The notes under the pieces are model-generated. The model saw only the letters and a program-made list of their open reading frames with translations. It did no database searches and was not told where the DNA came from. Source: Candidatus Rokuibacteriota bacterium (lineage in GTDB: Bacteria > Methylomirabilota > Methylomirabilia > Rokubacteriales > CSP1-6). Taken from it: 64,000 bases of DNA. This document shows positions 42,894 to 51,804 of the stretch, one piece after another; position 1 is the first letter of the stretch; the number at the start of each line of letters is the position of its first letter. The position numbers and the translations under genes were made by a program. Location: the NCBI GenBank assembly GCA_016184125.1, contig JACPDG010000045.1, forward strand, positions 18,754 to 82,753, given 5' to 3'.

Positions 42894-45701
42894 ATGCCTC
42901 GTCCTCTCGGGCTCCGCATCGAGGGAGCCCGGCAGAACAACCTCAAGAACGTCTCGCTCGAGATCCCGCACGACCGGCTGACCGTCGTGACGGGGGTGTC
43001 GGGGTCGGGCAAGTCGTCGCTCGCGTTCGACACGCTCTTCGCCGAGGCGCAGTGGCGCTACATCGAGTCGCTGTCGACGTACGCGCGCATGTTCCTCGAC
43101 CGGGTGGACCGGCCGGACGTCGACCGCATCGACAACGTCCGCCCCGGGGTGGCGCTCGAGCAGAAGAACCCGGTCCGGACGGCCCGCTCGACGGTGGGGA
43201 CCGCCACCGAGGTCTACGACTACCTGCGCCTCCTCTACGCCAAGATCGGCCGCGTCCACTGCCCCGCGTGCGGCGCGCCGGCTGCCTCGCACTCGCCGGA
43301 GAGCGTGGCGGACGCGCTCCTCGCCTCGCGGGCCGGTGCCCGCGCGCTCGTCGCCTTCCGCGTGCCGGTGCCGCGCGACGTGCCGATCAGCGACCTCTGG
43401 GCCACCCTCGTGCGCCGAGGGTTCGCGCGGGTCCGCGCGGGCGGCGTGCTCCACGACCTCGCCGCGCCGCCGCCGCCCGAGGCCGCGGAGGCGAGCGAGC
43501 TCGCGGTCGTGCTCGACCGGCTGGTGATCGACGCCGCGCACCGCGCGCGGCTCGTGGAGTCGATCGAGATCGCGCTGCGTGAGGGCGGCGGGCAGCTCGA
43601 CGTCGTCTGTCTGGCCCGGCCCCCGGCGGACGCCGACGCCGTGCTGACGTTCGCCGAGGAGTTCCGCTGCCCGGCGTGCCAGCTCCCGCTCGAGCGGCCT
43701 CAGCCGATGCTCTTCTCCTTCAACCACCCGCTCGGCGCCTGCCCCGAGTGCAAGGGCTTCGGCAACGTGCTGCGCTACGACGAGTCCCTCGTCGTGCCCG
43801 ACCGGACGCGGACGCTCGCCGGCGGCGCCGTCGAGCCGTGGACGTACCGGTCCGGACGCGGGTACCAGCGGGAGCTGCTGAAGAGCGCGAAGCGCCACGG
43901 CGTCGACCTCGAGACGCCCTGGGAGTCGCTCACCGGGGACGAGCGCCGGTGGGTCTACGAAGGTGACGCACGGTTTCCCGGCATCAACGGCTTCTTCGAG
44001 GAGGTGGAGTCGTATCGCTACAAGCTGCACGTCCGGGTCTTCCTCTCGCGCTACCGCAGCCAGTCCCCGTGCCCGACCTGTCGGAGCGCCCGGCTCAAGC
44101 CGGCCGCCCTCGCGGTGCGTGTCGCGGGACTCACCATCGCCGAGTTCTCCGCGCTGACGGTCGAGAACGCCGCCCGTCTCGTCGCCGGGCTGGGGCTGAC
44201 CGCCCGCGAGACGATCGTGGCCCGCGAGATCCTGCGGCAGCTCACGGCCAAGCTCACCTTCCTGCTGCGGGTCGGTCTCGGATATCTCACGCTGTCGCGG
44301 CAGACGCGCACGCTCTCGGGCGGCGAGGCGCAGCGGATCAACCTCGCGAACCAGCTCGGGTCGCAGCTCGTCGGCACGCTGTACGTGCTGGACGAGCCGT
44401 CGATCGGGCTCCACGCGCGCGACACGACCCGGCTGGCGGACCTCTGCCGCGAGCTCGCGCAGGCGGGCAACACCGTGGTCGTCGTGGAGCACGACCGCGG
44501 GTTCATCGAGGCCGCGGATCACGTCGTCGAGCTCGGTCCGGGGTCGGGCGAGCGCGGGGGCCACGTCGTCTTCAGCGGGTCGCAGGACGAGTTCAAGCAG
44601 GCCGCGCGCTCCCTCACGGCCCGGTACCTGATCGGGCGCGAGACCATCGCGGTGCCGGCGTCACGGCGAACGGCCCGGCGCCACCTCACGCTCGTCGGCG
44701 CGCGCGCCAACAACCTCAAGGACGTGAAGCTCACGGTCCCGATCGGCACGTTCACCGCCGTCAGCGGCGTGAGCGGCTCCGGCAAGTCGACCCTGGTCCA
44801 CGACACGCTCTACCGCGCGGTGGCGCGCGCGTTCAAGAGCGAGTTCGCGCCGCCCGGGGCGTACGACGCCCTGCTCGGGCTGGAGTACCTCAAGGGCATC
44901 CGGCTCATCGACCAGGAGCCGATCGGGCGCACGCCGCGCTCGAACCCCATCACCTACGTGAAGGCGTTCGACGAGATCCGCAAGGTGTTCGCGGCGCTGC
45001 CGCGCGCCAAGGCGCTCGGGCTCCCGGCGGGAGCGTTCTCGTTCAACGTCCCGGGCGGCCGGTGCGACACGTGCGAGGGCGACGGGTTCCAGAAGCTCGA
45101 GATGTACTTCTTCGAGGACGTGTACGTCTCGTGTCCCGACTGCGAAGGGCGCCGCTACCGGCCGGAGGTCCTCGGCGTGAGGTACCGCGGCAAGTCCATC
45201 GCCGACGTGCTGCGGATGACGGTCGACGAGGCGCGGGAGTTCTTCGCGACGCACGATGCGCTCGCGCGCCGGCTGCAGGTGCTGCACGACGTCGGGCTCG
45301 GCTACCTCAGGCTCGGGCAGCCGGCGACGACGCTCTCCGGTGGCGAGGCGCAGCGGCTCAAGGTCGCCACCGAGCTGGGGGCGCGCGCGGGCGGCGACGT
45401 GCTCTACGTGCTCGACGAGCCGACGACGGGGCTGCACCTCGACGACGTGAAGCGGCTCATCGCGGTGCTCAACCGCCTCGTCGACGCGGGCAACACCGTG
45501 CTCGTCGTCGAGCACCACCTGGACGTGATCAAGTGCGCGGACTGGGTGATCGACCTCGGGCCCGAGGGCGGTGACGCGGGCGGCGAGATCATCGCCGAGG
45601 GCGCCCCGGAGGTCATCGCGCAGACGCCCGGCTCCTACACCGGCAAGTTCCTCGCCGAGCTGCTGCCCCGCCCGAACGGCAAGCCCGCGCGCGAGGAATG
45701 A
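42894..45701 (+). CDS. uvrA: Excinuclease ABC subunit A
   Basis: DNA-damage recognition ATPase of nucleotide excision repair, 935 residues. Two ABC modules: Walker [10 protein letters not shown] (about 34-42) and GVSGSGKST in the second half, signatures LSGGEAQR twice, Walker [14 protein letters not shown] and [13 protein letters not shown]. Zinc fingers with CPAC, CPEC and the C-terminal CDTC...CPDC are present. ATG 42894 has AGGAGG 9 nt upstream. No LexA-like box is apparent; TAAGAT is a possible -10. Confidence 0.96.
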   Translation: MPRPLGLRIEGARQNNLKNVSLEIPHDRLTVVTGVSGSGKSSLAFDTLFAEAQWRYIESLSTYARMFLDRVDRPDVDRIDNVRPGVALEQKNPVRTARSTVGTATEVYDYLRLLYAKIGRVHCPACGAPAASHSPESVADALLASRAGARALVAFRVPVPRDVPISDLWATLVRRGFARVRAGGVLHDLAAPPPPEAAEASELAVVLDRLVIDAAHRARLVESIEIALREGGGQLDVVCLARPPADADAVLTFAEEFRCPACQLPLERPQPMLFSFNHPLGACPECKGFGNVLRYDESLVVPDRTRTLAGGAVEPWTYRSGRGYQRELLKSAKRHGVDLETPWESLTGDERRWVYEGDARFPGINGFFEEVESYRYKLHVRVFLSRYRSQSPCPTCRSARLKPAALAVRVAGLTIAEFSALTVENAARLVAGLGLTARETIVAREILRQLTAKLTFLLRVGLGYLTLSRQTRTLSGGEAQRINLANQLGSQLVGTLYVLDEPSIGLHARDTTRLADLCRELAQAGNTVVVVEHDRGFIEAADHVVELGPGSGERGGHVVFSGSQDEFKQAARSLTARYLIGRETIAVPASRRTARRHLTLVGARANNLKDVKLTVPIGTFTAVSGVSGSGKSTLVHDTLYRAVARAFKSEFAPPGAYDALLGLEYLKGIRLIDQEPIGRTPRSNPITYVKAFDEIRKVFAALPRAKALGLPAGAFSFNVPGGRCDTCEGDGFQKLEMYFFEDVYVSCPDCEGRRYRPEVLGVRYRGKSIADVLRMTVDEAREFFATHDALARRLQVLHDVGLGYLRLGQPATTLSGGEAQRLKVATELGARAGGDVLYVLDEPTTGLHLDDVKRLIAVLNRLVDAGNTVLVVEHHLDVIKCADWVIDLGPEGGDAGGEIIAEGAPEVIAQTPGSYTGKFLAELLPRPNGKPAREE

Positions 45702-45892
45702 CGGGCGGTGACCGGACTTCAGGTGCCATGCCGCATCCCTCCTGGGTTGGTTCGATCGGTCCCACCGGCCGACCTTCAGGAGCATGAGGGGGCGCCCAGG
45801 ATCGGGCGGAGACCGCTGCCGTCCCGGGCCTCGCAGCCTCGAGACGTCCTCCTCCTCCTCATGCTCCCGAGCGGGGCACACGTGGCCATGGC

Positions 45893-46153
45893 TCACGCCG
45901 CCGGCGGCACCGCCTCGCGTACTGGCTGCCGGCGTCCGCCCACGCGCGCGTGGTCGACGTGACCTCCGGGACACACGATCTCGGCGAGACGGCGCAGACC
46001 GTCCGCGCGCGCCTGCTCGCGGGTCTCGAACGCCATCCAGCACGACGACCAGCTCGACTCCACGAGCGCGCCGGTCACGACGTCTCGCAGCTCCCAGCTC
46101 CACAGGGTCGGCTCGCCGAGGAGCCGCACCACGACCTTGAGATCCTGCGTCAT
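45893..46153 (-). CDS. Small hypothetical protein
   Basis: An 86-residue protein: LKVVVRLLGEPTLWSWELRD, VESSWSSCWMAFETREQARA, then a short Gly/Arg tail. I recognise no family, but composition is protein-like and differs from noise frames. ATG 46153 is preferred over 46159 because GAGGAGG is 7 nt away and because it overlaps the stop of the decayed gene upstream (ATGA), the remains of an operon arrangement. The 45702-45892 gap holds nothing identifiable. Confidence 0.65.
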   Translation of the reverse strand: MTQDLKVVVRLLGEPTLWSWELRDVVTGALVESSWSSCWMAFETREQARADGLRRLAEIVCPGGHVDHARVGGRRQPVREAVPPAA

Positions 46154-46385
46154 CCCCATGCCTCCTCTCGACGCTCGTCGCCCGCGGCCCTCACCTCGGA
46201 CGCCTCGAGCGCAGCTTCGAGCGAGCGCGCGAGGTCGACCAGGCGCCCGCTCGGTCGAACGGGATAGCGGTCCGGTGAGCGCAGGTGCCCTCGCGGAAGT
46301 ACGAGGCCGCCATCGTCAGCTCGTAGAGGTCCGTGAACAGCGCGGCGTCGCGGGTGACAAGCGGTCCGGAGACGAAGGCGGCCAC
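46150..46385 (-). pseudogene. Nicotinate phosphoribosyltransferase with large internal deletion
   Basis: The first 33 codons from GTG 46385 are a clear nicotinate phosphoribosyltransferase start (ALFTDLYELTMAASYFREG). The frame then shifts, and the last 35 codons in another frame (YPVRPSGRLVDLARSLEAAL to the stop at 46150) resemble the enzyme's C-terminus and overlap the next gene by 4 nt as an intact gene would. About 400 internal residues are gone. It starts 10 nt after the stop of the phosphoribosyltransferase-hydrolase gene, so it was part of that operon. Confidence 0.6.
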
Positions 46386-46394
46386 GCATCGCGG

Positions 46395-47705
46395 TCACCC
46401 GAGGTGCTTCGAGAACCACGCGGTGGTGAGCTCGGCGGCGCGGGCGAGCGCTTCTCGGTCCTCGAAGAGGTGATCACCGCGGGGGACGATCTCGAGACGC
46501 CGCGGGCCGGCGAGGAGGCGCACGAGCGCCTCGTTCTGGTCCAGGACCGGCGCGTCGCGCTCGCCGACCACGAGCAGCGTCGGCGCCTTGACCCGTGCGG
46601 CGACGTCGAGGGCGGCGGCCACGCCGGCGGCGCCGGCCGCGCCCGCCACGTTCGCGGACCGGAGCACGAGCGCCCTGACGGCCGGAAGGTCGGCGGCGCA
46701 TCGCAGGACGGCCTCCGATCCCGAGCTCGCGCCGGCGATACCCAGCCGCTCTGTGTCGATGTCGTCGAGCGTTCCGAGCGCCGCGATGGCGGCGCGGAGA
46801 TCGTCGACCTGCTGCGCCTCGGTCGAGTCCTCCGGGGTCCCCTGGCTCTCACCGTGCCCGGTGAAGTCGAAGAGGAACGCGCTGATCCCCTTGGCCACGA
46901 GCGCCTCGGCGATCGCGCGATTCGGAGGACTCGCCTTGCTGCTGCCCCAGCCGTGCGCGAAGACGACGATCGGATGCGGACCCGCGGTGTCGGGCATCAG
47001 CAGCTCGCCGGCAAGCTCGAAGCCACGGGAGTTGTGAAACAGCAACCGCATCCCCACGACCGGCCGCTCGGCGAGCTTCTGGGCCTCGGCCAGCATCGCG
47101 AGCACCTCCTCGTCCGACACCGGCGAGAAGTCCATGTAGTACGCGCCGACCGCGTAGAAGTCCGGATCGACCACGAGGCTCAGGAAGCGATCCGCCTCGG
47201 CGCGGAACCGCCTCGCGGCGTCCTCCGAGGCGCATGGGACCGCGACGATGATCTCCCGTGCGCCGTGCCGGCGCGCGTACGCCACGGCCGCGCGCATCGT
47301 GAGCCCGGTCGCCAGCCCGTCGTCGACGAGCACGACCGTCGCACCAGGCAGGTAGTGCGACAGCGGTGGGACGCGGTAGATCGCCATCCGCCGGCGGATC
47401 TCGGCCGCCACGCGCGTCTTGACACGGTCGACGTCGTCCGCATCGAGGCCGAGCAGCGCGACCGTGCGCGAGGCGAGGATGGCTTCACCGTCCTCGTCGA
47501 GCGCGCCCACGGCGAGCTCGGGCGCCACGCGCGACGTCAGCTTCCGCGCGTAGACGACGGTGAGCGGGACGCGCAGGCGCTCGACGACCGGGAGCGCGAC
47601 CGACACGCCGCCGCGAGGGATCGCGGCGACGACCGCCGGGCGGCGGACGACGGCGGCCAGCTCCCCGGCGAGCTTCTGACCGGCCTCGGTGCGATCACGA
47701 AACAT
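46395..47705 (-). CDS. Phosphoribosyltransferase fused to alpha/beta hydrolase
   Basis: A 436-residue two-domain protein. Residues 1-210 are a type I phosphoribosyltransferase with the PRPP loop VVLVDDGLATGLTM (125-138) and AIPRGGVSVALPV; about 218-436 is an alpha/beta hydrolase of the dienelactone-hydrolase style (VFAHGWGSSKASPP, nucleophile GIAGASSGSE, Asp in VVGERDAPV, His in PRGDHLFED). The fusion is found in other bacteria but its substrates are unknown. It was followed by a nicotinate phosphoribosyltransferase, now decayed. Confidence 0.87.
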   Translation of the reverse strand: MFRDRTEAGQKLAGELAAVVRRPAVVAAIPRGGVSVALPVVERLRVPLTVVYARKLTSRVAPELAVGALDEDGEAILASRTVALLGLDADDVDRVKTRVAAEIRRRMAIYRVPPLSHYLPGATVVLVDDGLATGLTMRAAVAYARRHGAREIIVAVPCASEDAARRFRAEADRFLSLVVDPDFYAVGAYYMDFSPVSDEEVLAMLAEAQKLAERPVVGMRLLFHNSRGFELAGELLMPDTAGPHPIVVFAHGWGSSKASPPNRAIAEALVAKGISAFLFDFTGHGESQGTPEDSTEAQQVDDLRAAIAALGTLDDIDTERLGIAGASSGSEAVLRCAADLPAVRALVLRSANVAGAAGAAGVAAALDVAARVKAPTLLVVGERDAPVLDQNEALVRLLAGPRRLEIVPRGDHLFEDREALARAAELTTAWFSKHLG

Positions 47706-48062
47706 CGCGTACTCCTCTACGACCGGGGATGCGCCCACGGCTCGATCTCCTCCACGATCCAGTCGCCGACGAAGCCGCTCGGGGCGTCGCTGGCGCGACG
47801 AGCGCGAGCGCGGGAACGACATGGCGCAGGCAAGCCATGGCCGTGCAATCTCTCCTGGGCTCGCGCACGGGAAGTGCATCGGCAGTGCCAAGGCCAAAGA
47901 AGCGGATTCTCGACTGATCCGGCTCTACGGTCCACGACGCGGTCCGCCTCAGGTGGGGCGTGCGCTCCCCAGCGAGAACACGTCGCACAAAGCGCGCGTC
48001 GACGCGGTGCGCGTGCCCGTGGGCCCCCGAGCCCGTGCGCCGGCGCGGTGCGAACCCCCGTG
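47706..48062. other. Intergenic stretch without recognisable gene
   Basis: Divergent region between the phosphoribosyltransferase-hydrolase gene and gvpG. I looked for gvpA, gvpN or gvpO remnants in all frames and saw none. A minus-strand frame ending SGFVGDWIVEEIEPWAHP near 47719 looks somewhat protein-like, but I cannot assign it. Confidence 0.4.
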
Positions 48063-48068
48063 TATACT
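48063..48068 (+). promoter_or_regulatory. -10 box for the gas-vesicle accessory operon
   Basis: TATACT at 48063-48068 preceded directly by TG, about 23 nt before ATG 48092; GGAGG at 48079-48083 is the ribosome site. The -35 region is GC-rich and weak. Confidence 0.45.
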
Positions 48069-48091
48069 CATCCGCGCCGGAGGTCGGCACG

Positions 48092-48613
48092 ATGCTCATC
48101 CTGGACACCCTCCTCGTGGGCGGCTTCAAGTTCATCCTCTCGCGCATCGCGGAGGCCGTGGACACGGAGCTGAACGACGAGTCTCGGTGGAAGGAGGAGT
48201 TGCTCGCCGCGCAGATGCGCCTCGAGCTCGGTGAAATCGACGACGAGCAGTTCGCCGGGATCGAGCACACCATCCTCGAGCGCCTGCGAGAGATCCGCGA
48301 GCGGCAGGGTTCGACTGGCCCGGTCACGGTCGGCGATGACACGAAGGTCACCGGCGTGGAGGCGACGCTCTGGGCCGAGGGCATGGGGGGCCCTTCGCGG
48401 CCCCCCACGCCCCCCGAGCGCTCGCACGCGCCCCGGGCGGTGCGCGGACGCACCGGTGGGACCCGGGGCGCGGCTCGATTACCGGATTCGTTCACGGGCT
48501 CTGACTCGGAGTCCGTGACCGAACCGTCCGGGCGAGACGGGTCCGGGTTCATCCCGGGCCCGTCGAAGGTTGGGGGGGTGGGAGGCCATCGAGCGCGCGG
48601 CCGGTCGCGCTGA
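48092..48613 (+). CDS. gvpG: Gas vesicle protein GvpG with repeat-derived tail
   Basis: Accessory protein for gas-vesicle assembly. Residues 1-75 are typical GvpG (VGGFKFILSRIAEAVDTELN, LAAQMRLELGEIDDEQFAGI, LERLREIRERQG). From about residue 97 the frame is encoded by a copy of the dispersed hairpin repeat (GMGGPSRPPTPPERS onward), adding some 77 residues of low-complexity tail before the stop at 48611. The native protein probably ended near residue 95. The tail region overlaps the start of the ATPase gene. Confidence 0.85.
   Translation: MLILDTLLVGGFKFILSRIAEAVDTELNDESRWKEELLAAQMRLELGEIDDEQFAGIEHTILERLREIRERQGSTGPVTVGDDTKVTGVEATLWAEGMGGPSRPPTPPERSHAPRAVRGRTGGTRGAARLPDSFTGSDSESVTEPSGRDGSGFIPGPSKVGGVGGHRARGRSR
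48382..48520 (+). repeat. Dispersed hairpin repeat, full copy in the gvpG 3' end
   Basis: CATGGGGGGCCCTTCGCGGC and its C-run, GGTGCGCGGACGCACC hairpin, GGATTCGTTCACGGGCTCTG, then an extra inverted pair GACTCGGAGTCC. It is inside the open frame of gvpG. Confidence 0.75.
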
Positions 48614-50597
48614 CGCGCGCCACCGGTTCCGGTTCTTCGGCGGCAAGGGCGGCGCGGGCAAGACCACCTGCGCCGCCGCAACCGCCGTCCTGGCGGCACG
48701 CACCGGCCGGCGGATCCTCGCCGTGTCGACCGACCCCGCGCACTCCCTCGGCGACGCGCTCGGCGTGCGCCTCGGCTCCGGCGCCCGTCGGGTCCGCGGG
48801 GCCGGCGCCCTCGCGGCCGCGGAGCTCGACGCCGATCGGGCGCTCGCGCGGTGGCTTGGGGGACGCCGGCGAACGCTCCGCACCATCGCCGAGCGCGGGA
48901 CGTACCTGGACGAGGACGACATCGAGCGGCTCCTCGACCTGTCCCTGCCCGGCGTCGACGAGCTCGTCGGGCTGCTGGAGCTCCAGCGGCTCGCGCTCGC
49001 GACGCCGTGCGACGACGTCGTCGTGGACACCGCGCCGACCGGCCACACGCTGCGCCTGCTCGCCATGCCCGAGACGCTGCGCCGCATCGCCACCGTGCTC
49101 GACGACATGCAGGCCAAGCAACGCGTGATCGCGGAGAGCCTCGGTGGCCGGCACGTCGCCGATGCGGCGGATCGCCTCATCGCCGAGATCGACGCGGACG
49201 GCAAGACGCTCGCCGAGCTGCTCCGTGATCCCGAGCGCGCGCGGTTCGCGTGGGTCATGCTGCCCGAGGCGCTCGCGCTCGAGGAGGCGAAGGACGCCGT
49301 CCGCGCGCTCGACGAGGCGGGCATCACCGTCAGCGAGATCGTGGTGAACCGGGTGACGCCGGCACCCGTGCGGCCGTGCGCGACGTGCGAGGCGAAGACC
49401 GCCGCCGAGCGGCGCGTGATCGACGCCGCGCGCCGCGCCTTCACCGGCCGCGCCCTCCGCGTGGTTCCCGCAGCGCCGCGCGAGCCGAGGGGCGCCGCGG
49501 CGCTCGCCCGACTCGGACGGCACCTGATGGAAGCACCGTCGCCTCCGCCCGACCGCGCGCCTCGCCGTCACGCCCGCGCTCCGTCTCGCGTGACCGCCGC
49601 ACGCCCGGGGTTTCCTGGCTGGCTCGATCGGCTCGCGGCGCCCGGCCTGCGCCTCCTGCTCTTCGGCGGGAAAGGCGGCGTCGGCAAGACGACGTGCGCG
49701 GCGGCCGTCGCGCTCGCCCTCGCTCGTCGCGACCGCGGTCGGCGCATCCTGCTGCTCTCCACGGATCCCGCGCACTCGCTCGGCGACGTGCTCGAGACCC
49801 GGATCGGCGACCTGGAGACCTCGCTGGCCAGCGGGCCGCCGAACCTCTCCGTGCGTGAGCTCGATGCGACCCGGGCGTTCGACGAACGCCGCGCGCGGTA
49901 TCGCGAGGCCGTCGACCAGGCGTTCGGGGCGCTGCTGCGCGGCTCGCGCTTCGACGCCGTGTACGACCGCACCGTCGTCCGCGAGCTCATCGATCTCGCG
50001 CCACCGGGCCTGGACGAGCTGTTCGGCGTGCTGACGATCATCGACGCGCTGTTCCGCGTCCGCGACCGCTACGACCTGGTGATCGTCGATACGGCACCGA
50101 CCGGCCACACCCTCCGCCTGCTCCGCATGCCAGCCACGGCGCTCGACTGGGTCCGCGCGATGCTCGCCATCGCGCTCAAGTACCGCGCGGTCATCGGCCT
50201 CGGCGAGTTCGCCGCCGACCTCGTGGAGGCGTCGCGCGAGCTCAAGCAGCTGCAGGCGCTCCTCGCCGGCCCGACCGAGACCCGGTTCGTCCCGGTGACT
50301 AGAGCGGCCGAGCTGCCACGGCTCGAAACGGCGCGACTCCTTCGCGAGCTCGCGCGGATGCGCCTGCCGGTGGACACGGTCGTGCTGAACGCGGTCGCCG
50401 CGTCCGGCTGTCCGGCGTGTGAGCGTACGGTCGCCGCGGAGGCGCGCGAGATCGAGGCGCTCGCGACGACGTGGCGCCGCGGTGGCGGAACCGCCGGCTC
50501 GATGCTGCTCGCGCCTGCCGTGGCGCCGCCCCCAACCGGCATGGCCGCCCTCGAGCGCTGGTGCTCGGCGTGGGCGCCCCGGGAGCGGACGCGATGA
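48570..50597 (+). CDS. Tandem ArsA/Get3-like ATPase
   Basis: A 675-residue ATPase made of two homologous halves. Each has the deviant Walker A (FFGGKGGAGKTTC at about 22-34; LFGGKGGVGKTTC in the second half), VSTDPAHSLGD / LSTDPAHSLGD, and switch DTAPTGHTLRLL. Each also has a C-x2-C (RPCATCE; SGCPACE), the zinc clip found in Get3 rather than arsenite ATPases; the ArsA metalloid cysteines are not obvious. No arsB is near. Start is uncertain: TTG 48570 is the only candidate ahead of the first domain. It overlaps the following gvp gene (ATGA). Confidence 0.88.
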   Translation: MGGWEAIERAAGRADARHRFRFFGGKGGAGKTTCAAATAVLAARTGRRILAVSTDPAHSLGDALGVRLGSGARRVRGAGALAAAELDADRALARWLGGRRRTLRTIAERGTYLDEDDIERLLDLSLPGVDELVGLLELQRLALATPCDDVVVDTAPTGHTLRLLAMPETLRRIATVLDDMQAKQRVIAESLGGRHVADAADRLIAEIDADGKTLAELLRDPERARFAWVMLPEALALEEAKDAVRALDEAGITVSEIVVNRVTPAPVRPCATCEAKTAAERRVIDAARRAFTGRALRVVPAAPREPRGAAALARLGRHLMEAPSPPPDRAPRRHARAPSRVTAARPGFPGWLDRLAAPGLRLLLFGGKGGVGKTTCAAAVALALARRDRGRRILLLSTDPAHSLGDVLETRIGDLETSLASGPPNLSVRELDATRAFDERRARYREAVDQAFGALLRGSRFDAVYDRTVVRELIDLAPPGLDELFGVLTIIDALFRVRDRYDLVIVDTAPTGHTLRLLRMPATALDWVRAMLAIALKYRAVIGLGEFAADLVEASRELKQLQALLAGPTETRFVPVTRAAELPRLETARLLRELARMRLPVDTVVLNAVAASGCPACERTVAAEAREIEALATTWRRGGGTAGSMLLAPAVAPPPTGMAALERWCSAWAPRERTR

Positions 50598-51421
50598 CGG
50601 CCCGCGCGAGCGCGGCGGCGAGGCGCGCCGACACCCCGACGGGTGCGCGGGAGACCGCGACGTATCTCTACTGCCTGGTCCGGTCCAAGACCGCGCCGTC
50701 GAGTGCGCGCGCGCCGCGCAGCATCCCCGGCGGGGGACCCGTGCGCGTCGTGCCGGTCGGCGACTCCGTGTGGCTCGTGGTCAGCGACGCTCCGCTCGCG
50801 CGGTACGGCGACGACGCGATCCACCACGCCTGGCAGGACCTGCGGTGGGTCTCCACGGTCGCCATGGCGCACGAGGCTGTTGTCGAGCGCTTCCGCTCGG
50901 CCGCGGCGCTCCTCCCGGTGAAGCTGTTCACGCTCTTCGCGAGCGACGAGCGTGCCGTGATGGAGATGCGGCGCGCGAGGCGGCGGCTCGAGCGGCTGCT
51001 CGACCGCGTCGCGGGCCGCGAGGAGTGGGGGCTCCGCGTCCTGGTGGACGAGGCCCACGCGGTCGCCCGTGCCCGCCGGAAGGCCGCCCGTCCCGCTCGC
51101 CTCGATTCGGGCACGAGCTTCCTGCTGCTCAAGAAGGCGGAGCGCGACGTCAAGGCGCACGTCCGCGCCGACGCCGTGCGCGCGGCGAACGAGCTCTACG
51201 TTCGGCTCGTGCGAGAGGCTGACGACGCACGGCGGCGCGACCTCTCCGGCGTCGAGTCGGTGACGCTCCTGGTCGACGCCGCGTTCCTGGTCAGGACGTC
51301 GCGCGCACGGCGGTTCCAGGCGACCGCGAGGCGTGCGGCGCAACGCCTCGCTGGCGAAGGGTACCTCGTCACGCTGAGCGGGCCGTGGCCGGCGTACAGC
51401 TTCGTCGGAGCGCGCTCGTGA
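50594..51421 (+). CDS. Gas vesicle protein GvpF/GvpL
   Basis: A 275-residue accessory protein of the GvpL/GvpF family: TATYLYCLVRSKTA at the N-terminus, AHEAVVERFRSAAALLPVKL, TLFASDERAV, and the C-terminal SGPWPAYSFV. These proteins bind GvpA and help nucleate vesicles. Coupled to the ATPase upstream and to the GvpJ-type gene downstream by 4-nt overlaps. Confidence 0.9.
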   Translation: MTARASAAARRADTPTGARETATYLYCLVRSKTAPSSARAPRSIPGGGPVRVVPVGDSVWLVVSDAPLARYGDDAIHHAWQDLRWVSTVAMAHEAVVERFRSAAALLPVKLFTLFASDERAVMEMRRARRRLERLLDRVAGREEWGLRVLVDEAHAVARARRKAARPARLDSGTSFLLLKKAERDVKAHVRADAVRAANELYVRLVREADDARRRDLSGVESVTLLVDAAFLVRTSRARRFQATARRAAQRLAGEGYLVTLSGPWPAYSFVGARS

Positions 51422-51804
51422 GCCGGGCGCGCGGGCAGCCGCGCGCACCGGGATCAGCCGTCGAGGCCGAGGCGTCGCTGCTCGACCTGGTCGACAATCT
51501 CCTGAACAAGGGCGTCGTCATCACCGGCGAGCTGACGCTCGGGCTCGCGCGCATCGACCTCGTCTACGTCCAGCTCTCGGCGCTGATCGCCGCCGCCGAC
51601 CGTGTGCTGCCGTCGACGCGCGAGCCCCGCGCTCGCACGATCGAACATCCGGGCACGCTCGCGGGCTGGTTCCGGACGCCGCCCCCCCGCGCCGCTCGCC
51701 GTGCGCCGCCGATGACCCGCGGGACATCGCGAAGACCGCCCATCACGCGCACACTCGGCACGATCCGAACGTCGGCGACGCCACGGGCACGCGGACGAGG
51801 ATGA
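51418..51804 (+). CDS. GvpA/GvpJ-family minor gas vesicle protein (GvpJ/M/S type)
   Basis: A 128-residue protein whose first half is the GvpA-like fold in the GvpJ/M/S style: ASLLDLVDNLLNKGVVITGE, LGLARIDLVYVQLSALIAAA. The C-terminal half is a Pro/Arg-rich tail (RTPPPRAARRAPPMTRG). The main structural GvpA lacks such a tail and has a different start, so this is a minor cap or linker protein, not the shell subunit. GTG 51418 overlaps the previous stop. Confidence 0.82.
   Translation: MSRARGQPRAPGSAVEAEASLLDLVDNLLNKGVVITGELTLGLARIDLVYVQLSALIAAADRVLPSTREPRARTIEHPGTLAGWFRTPPPRAARRAPPMTRGTSRRPPITRTLGTIRTSATPRARGRG

Noticed and set aside
42840..44564. Extension of the NtrC-type regulator frame upstream to 1027 codons
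   Set aside because: The extra part is antisense to uvrA and of noise composition; receiver-domain homology begins at the ATG at 42839.
48570..50597. Arsenite-pump ATPase (arsA) annotation
   Set aside because: No arsB, arsR or arsD neighbours and no obvious metalloid-site cysteines; the gas-vesicle operon context and C-x2-C motifs favour a Get3-like role.
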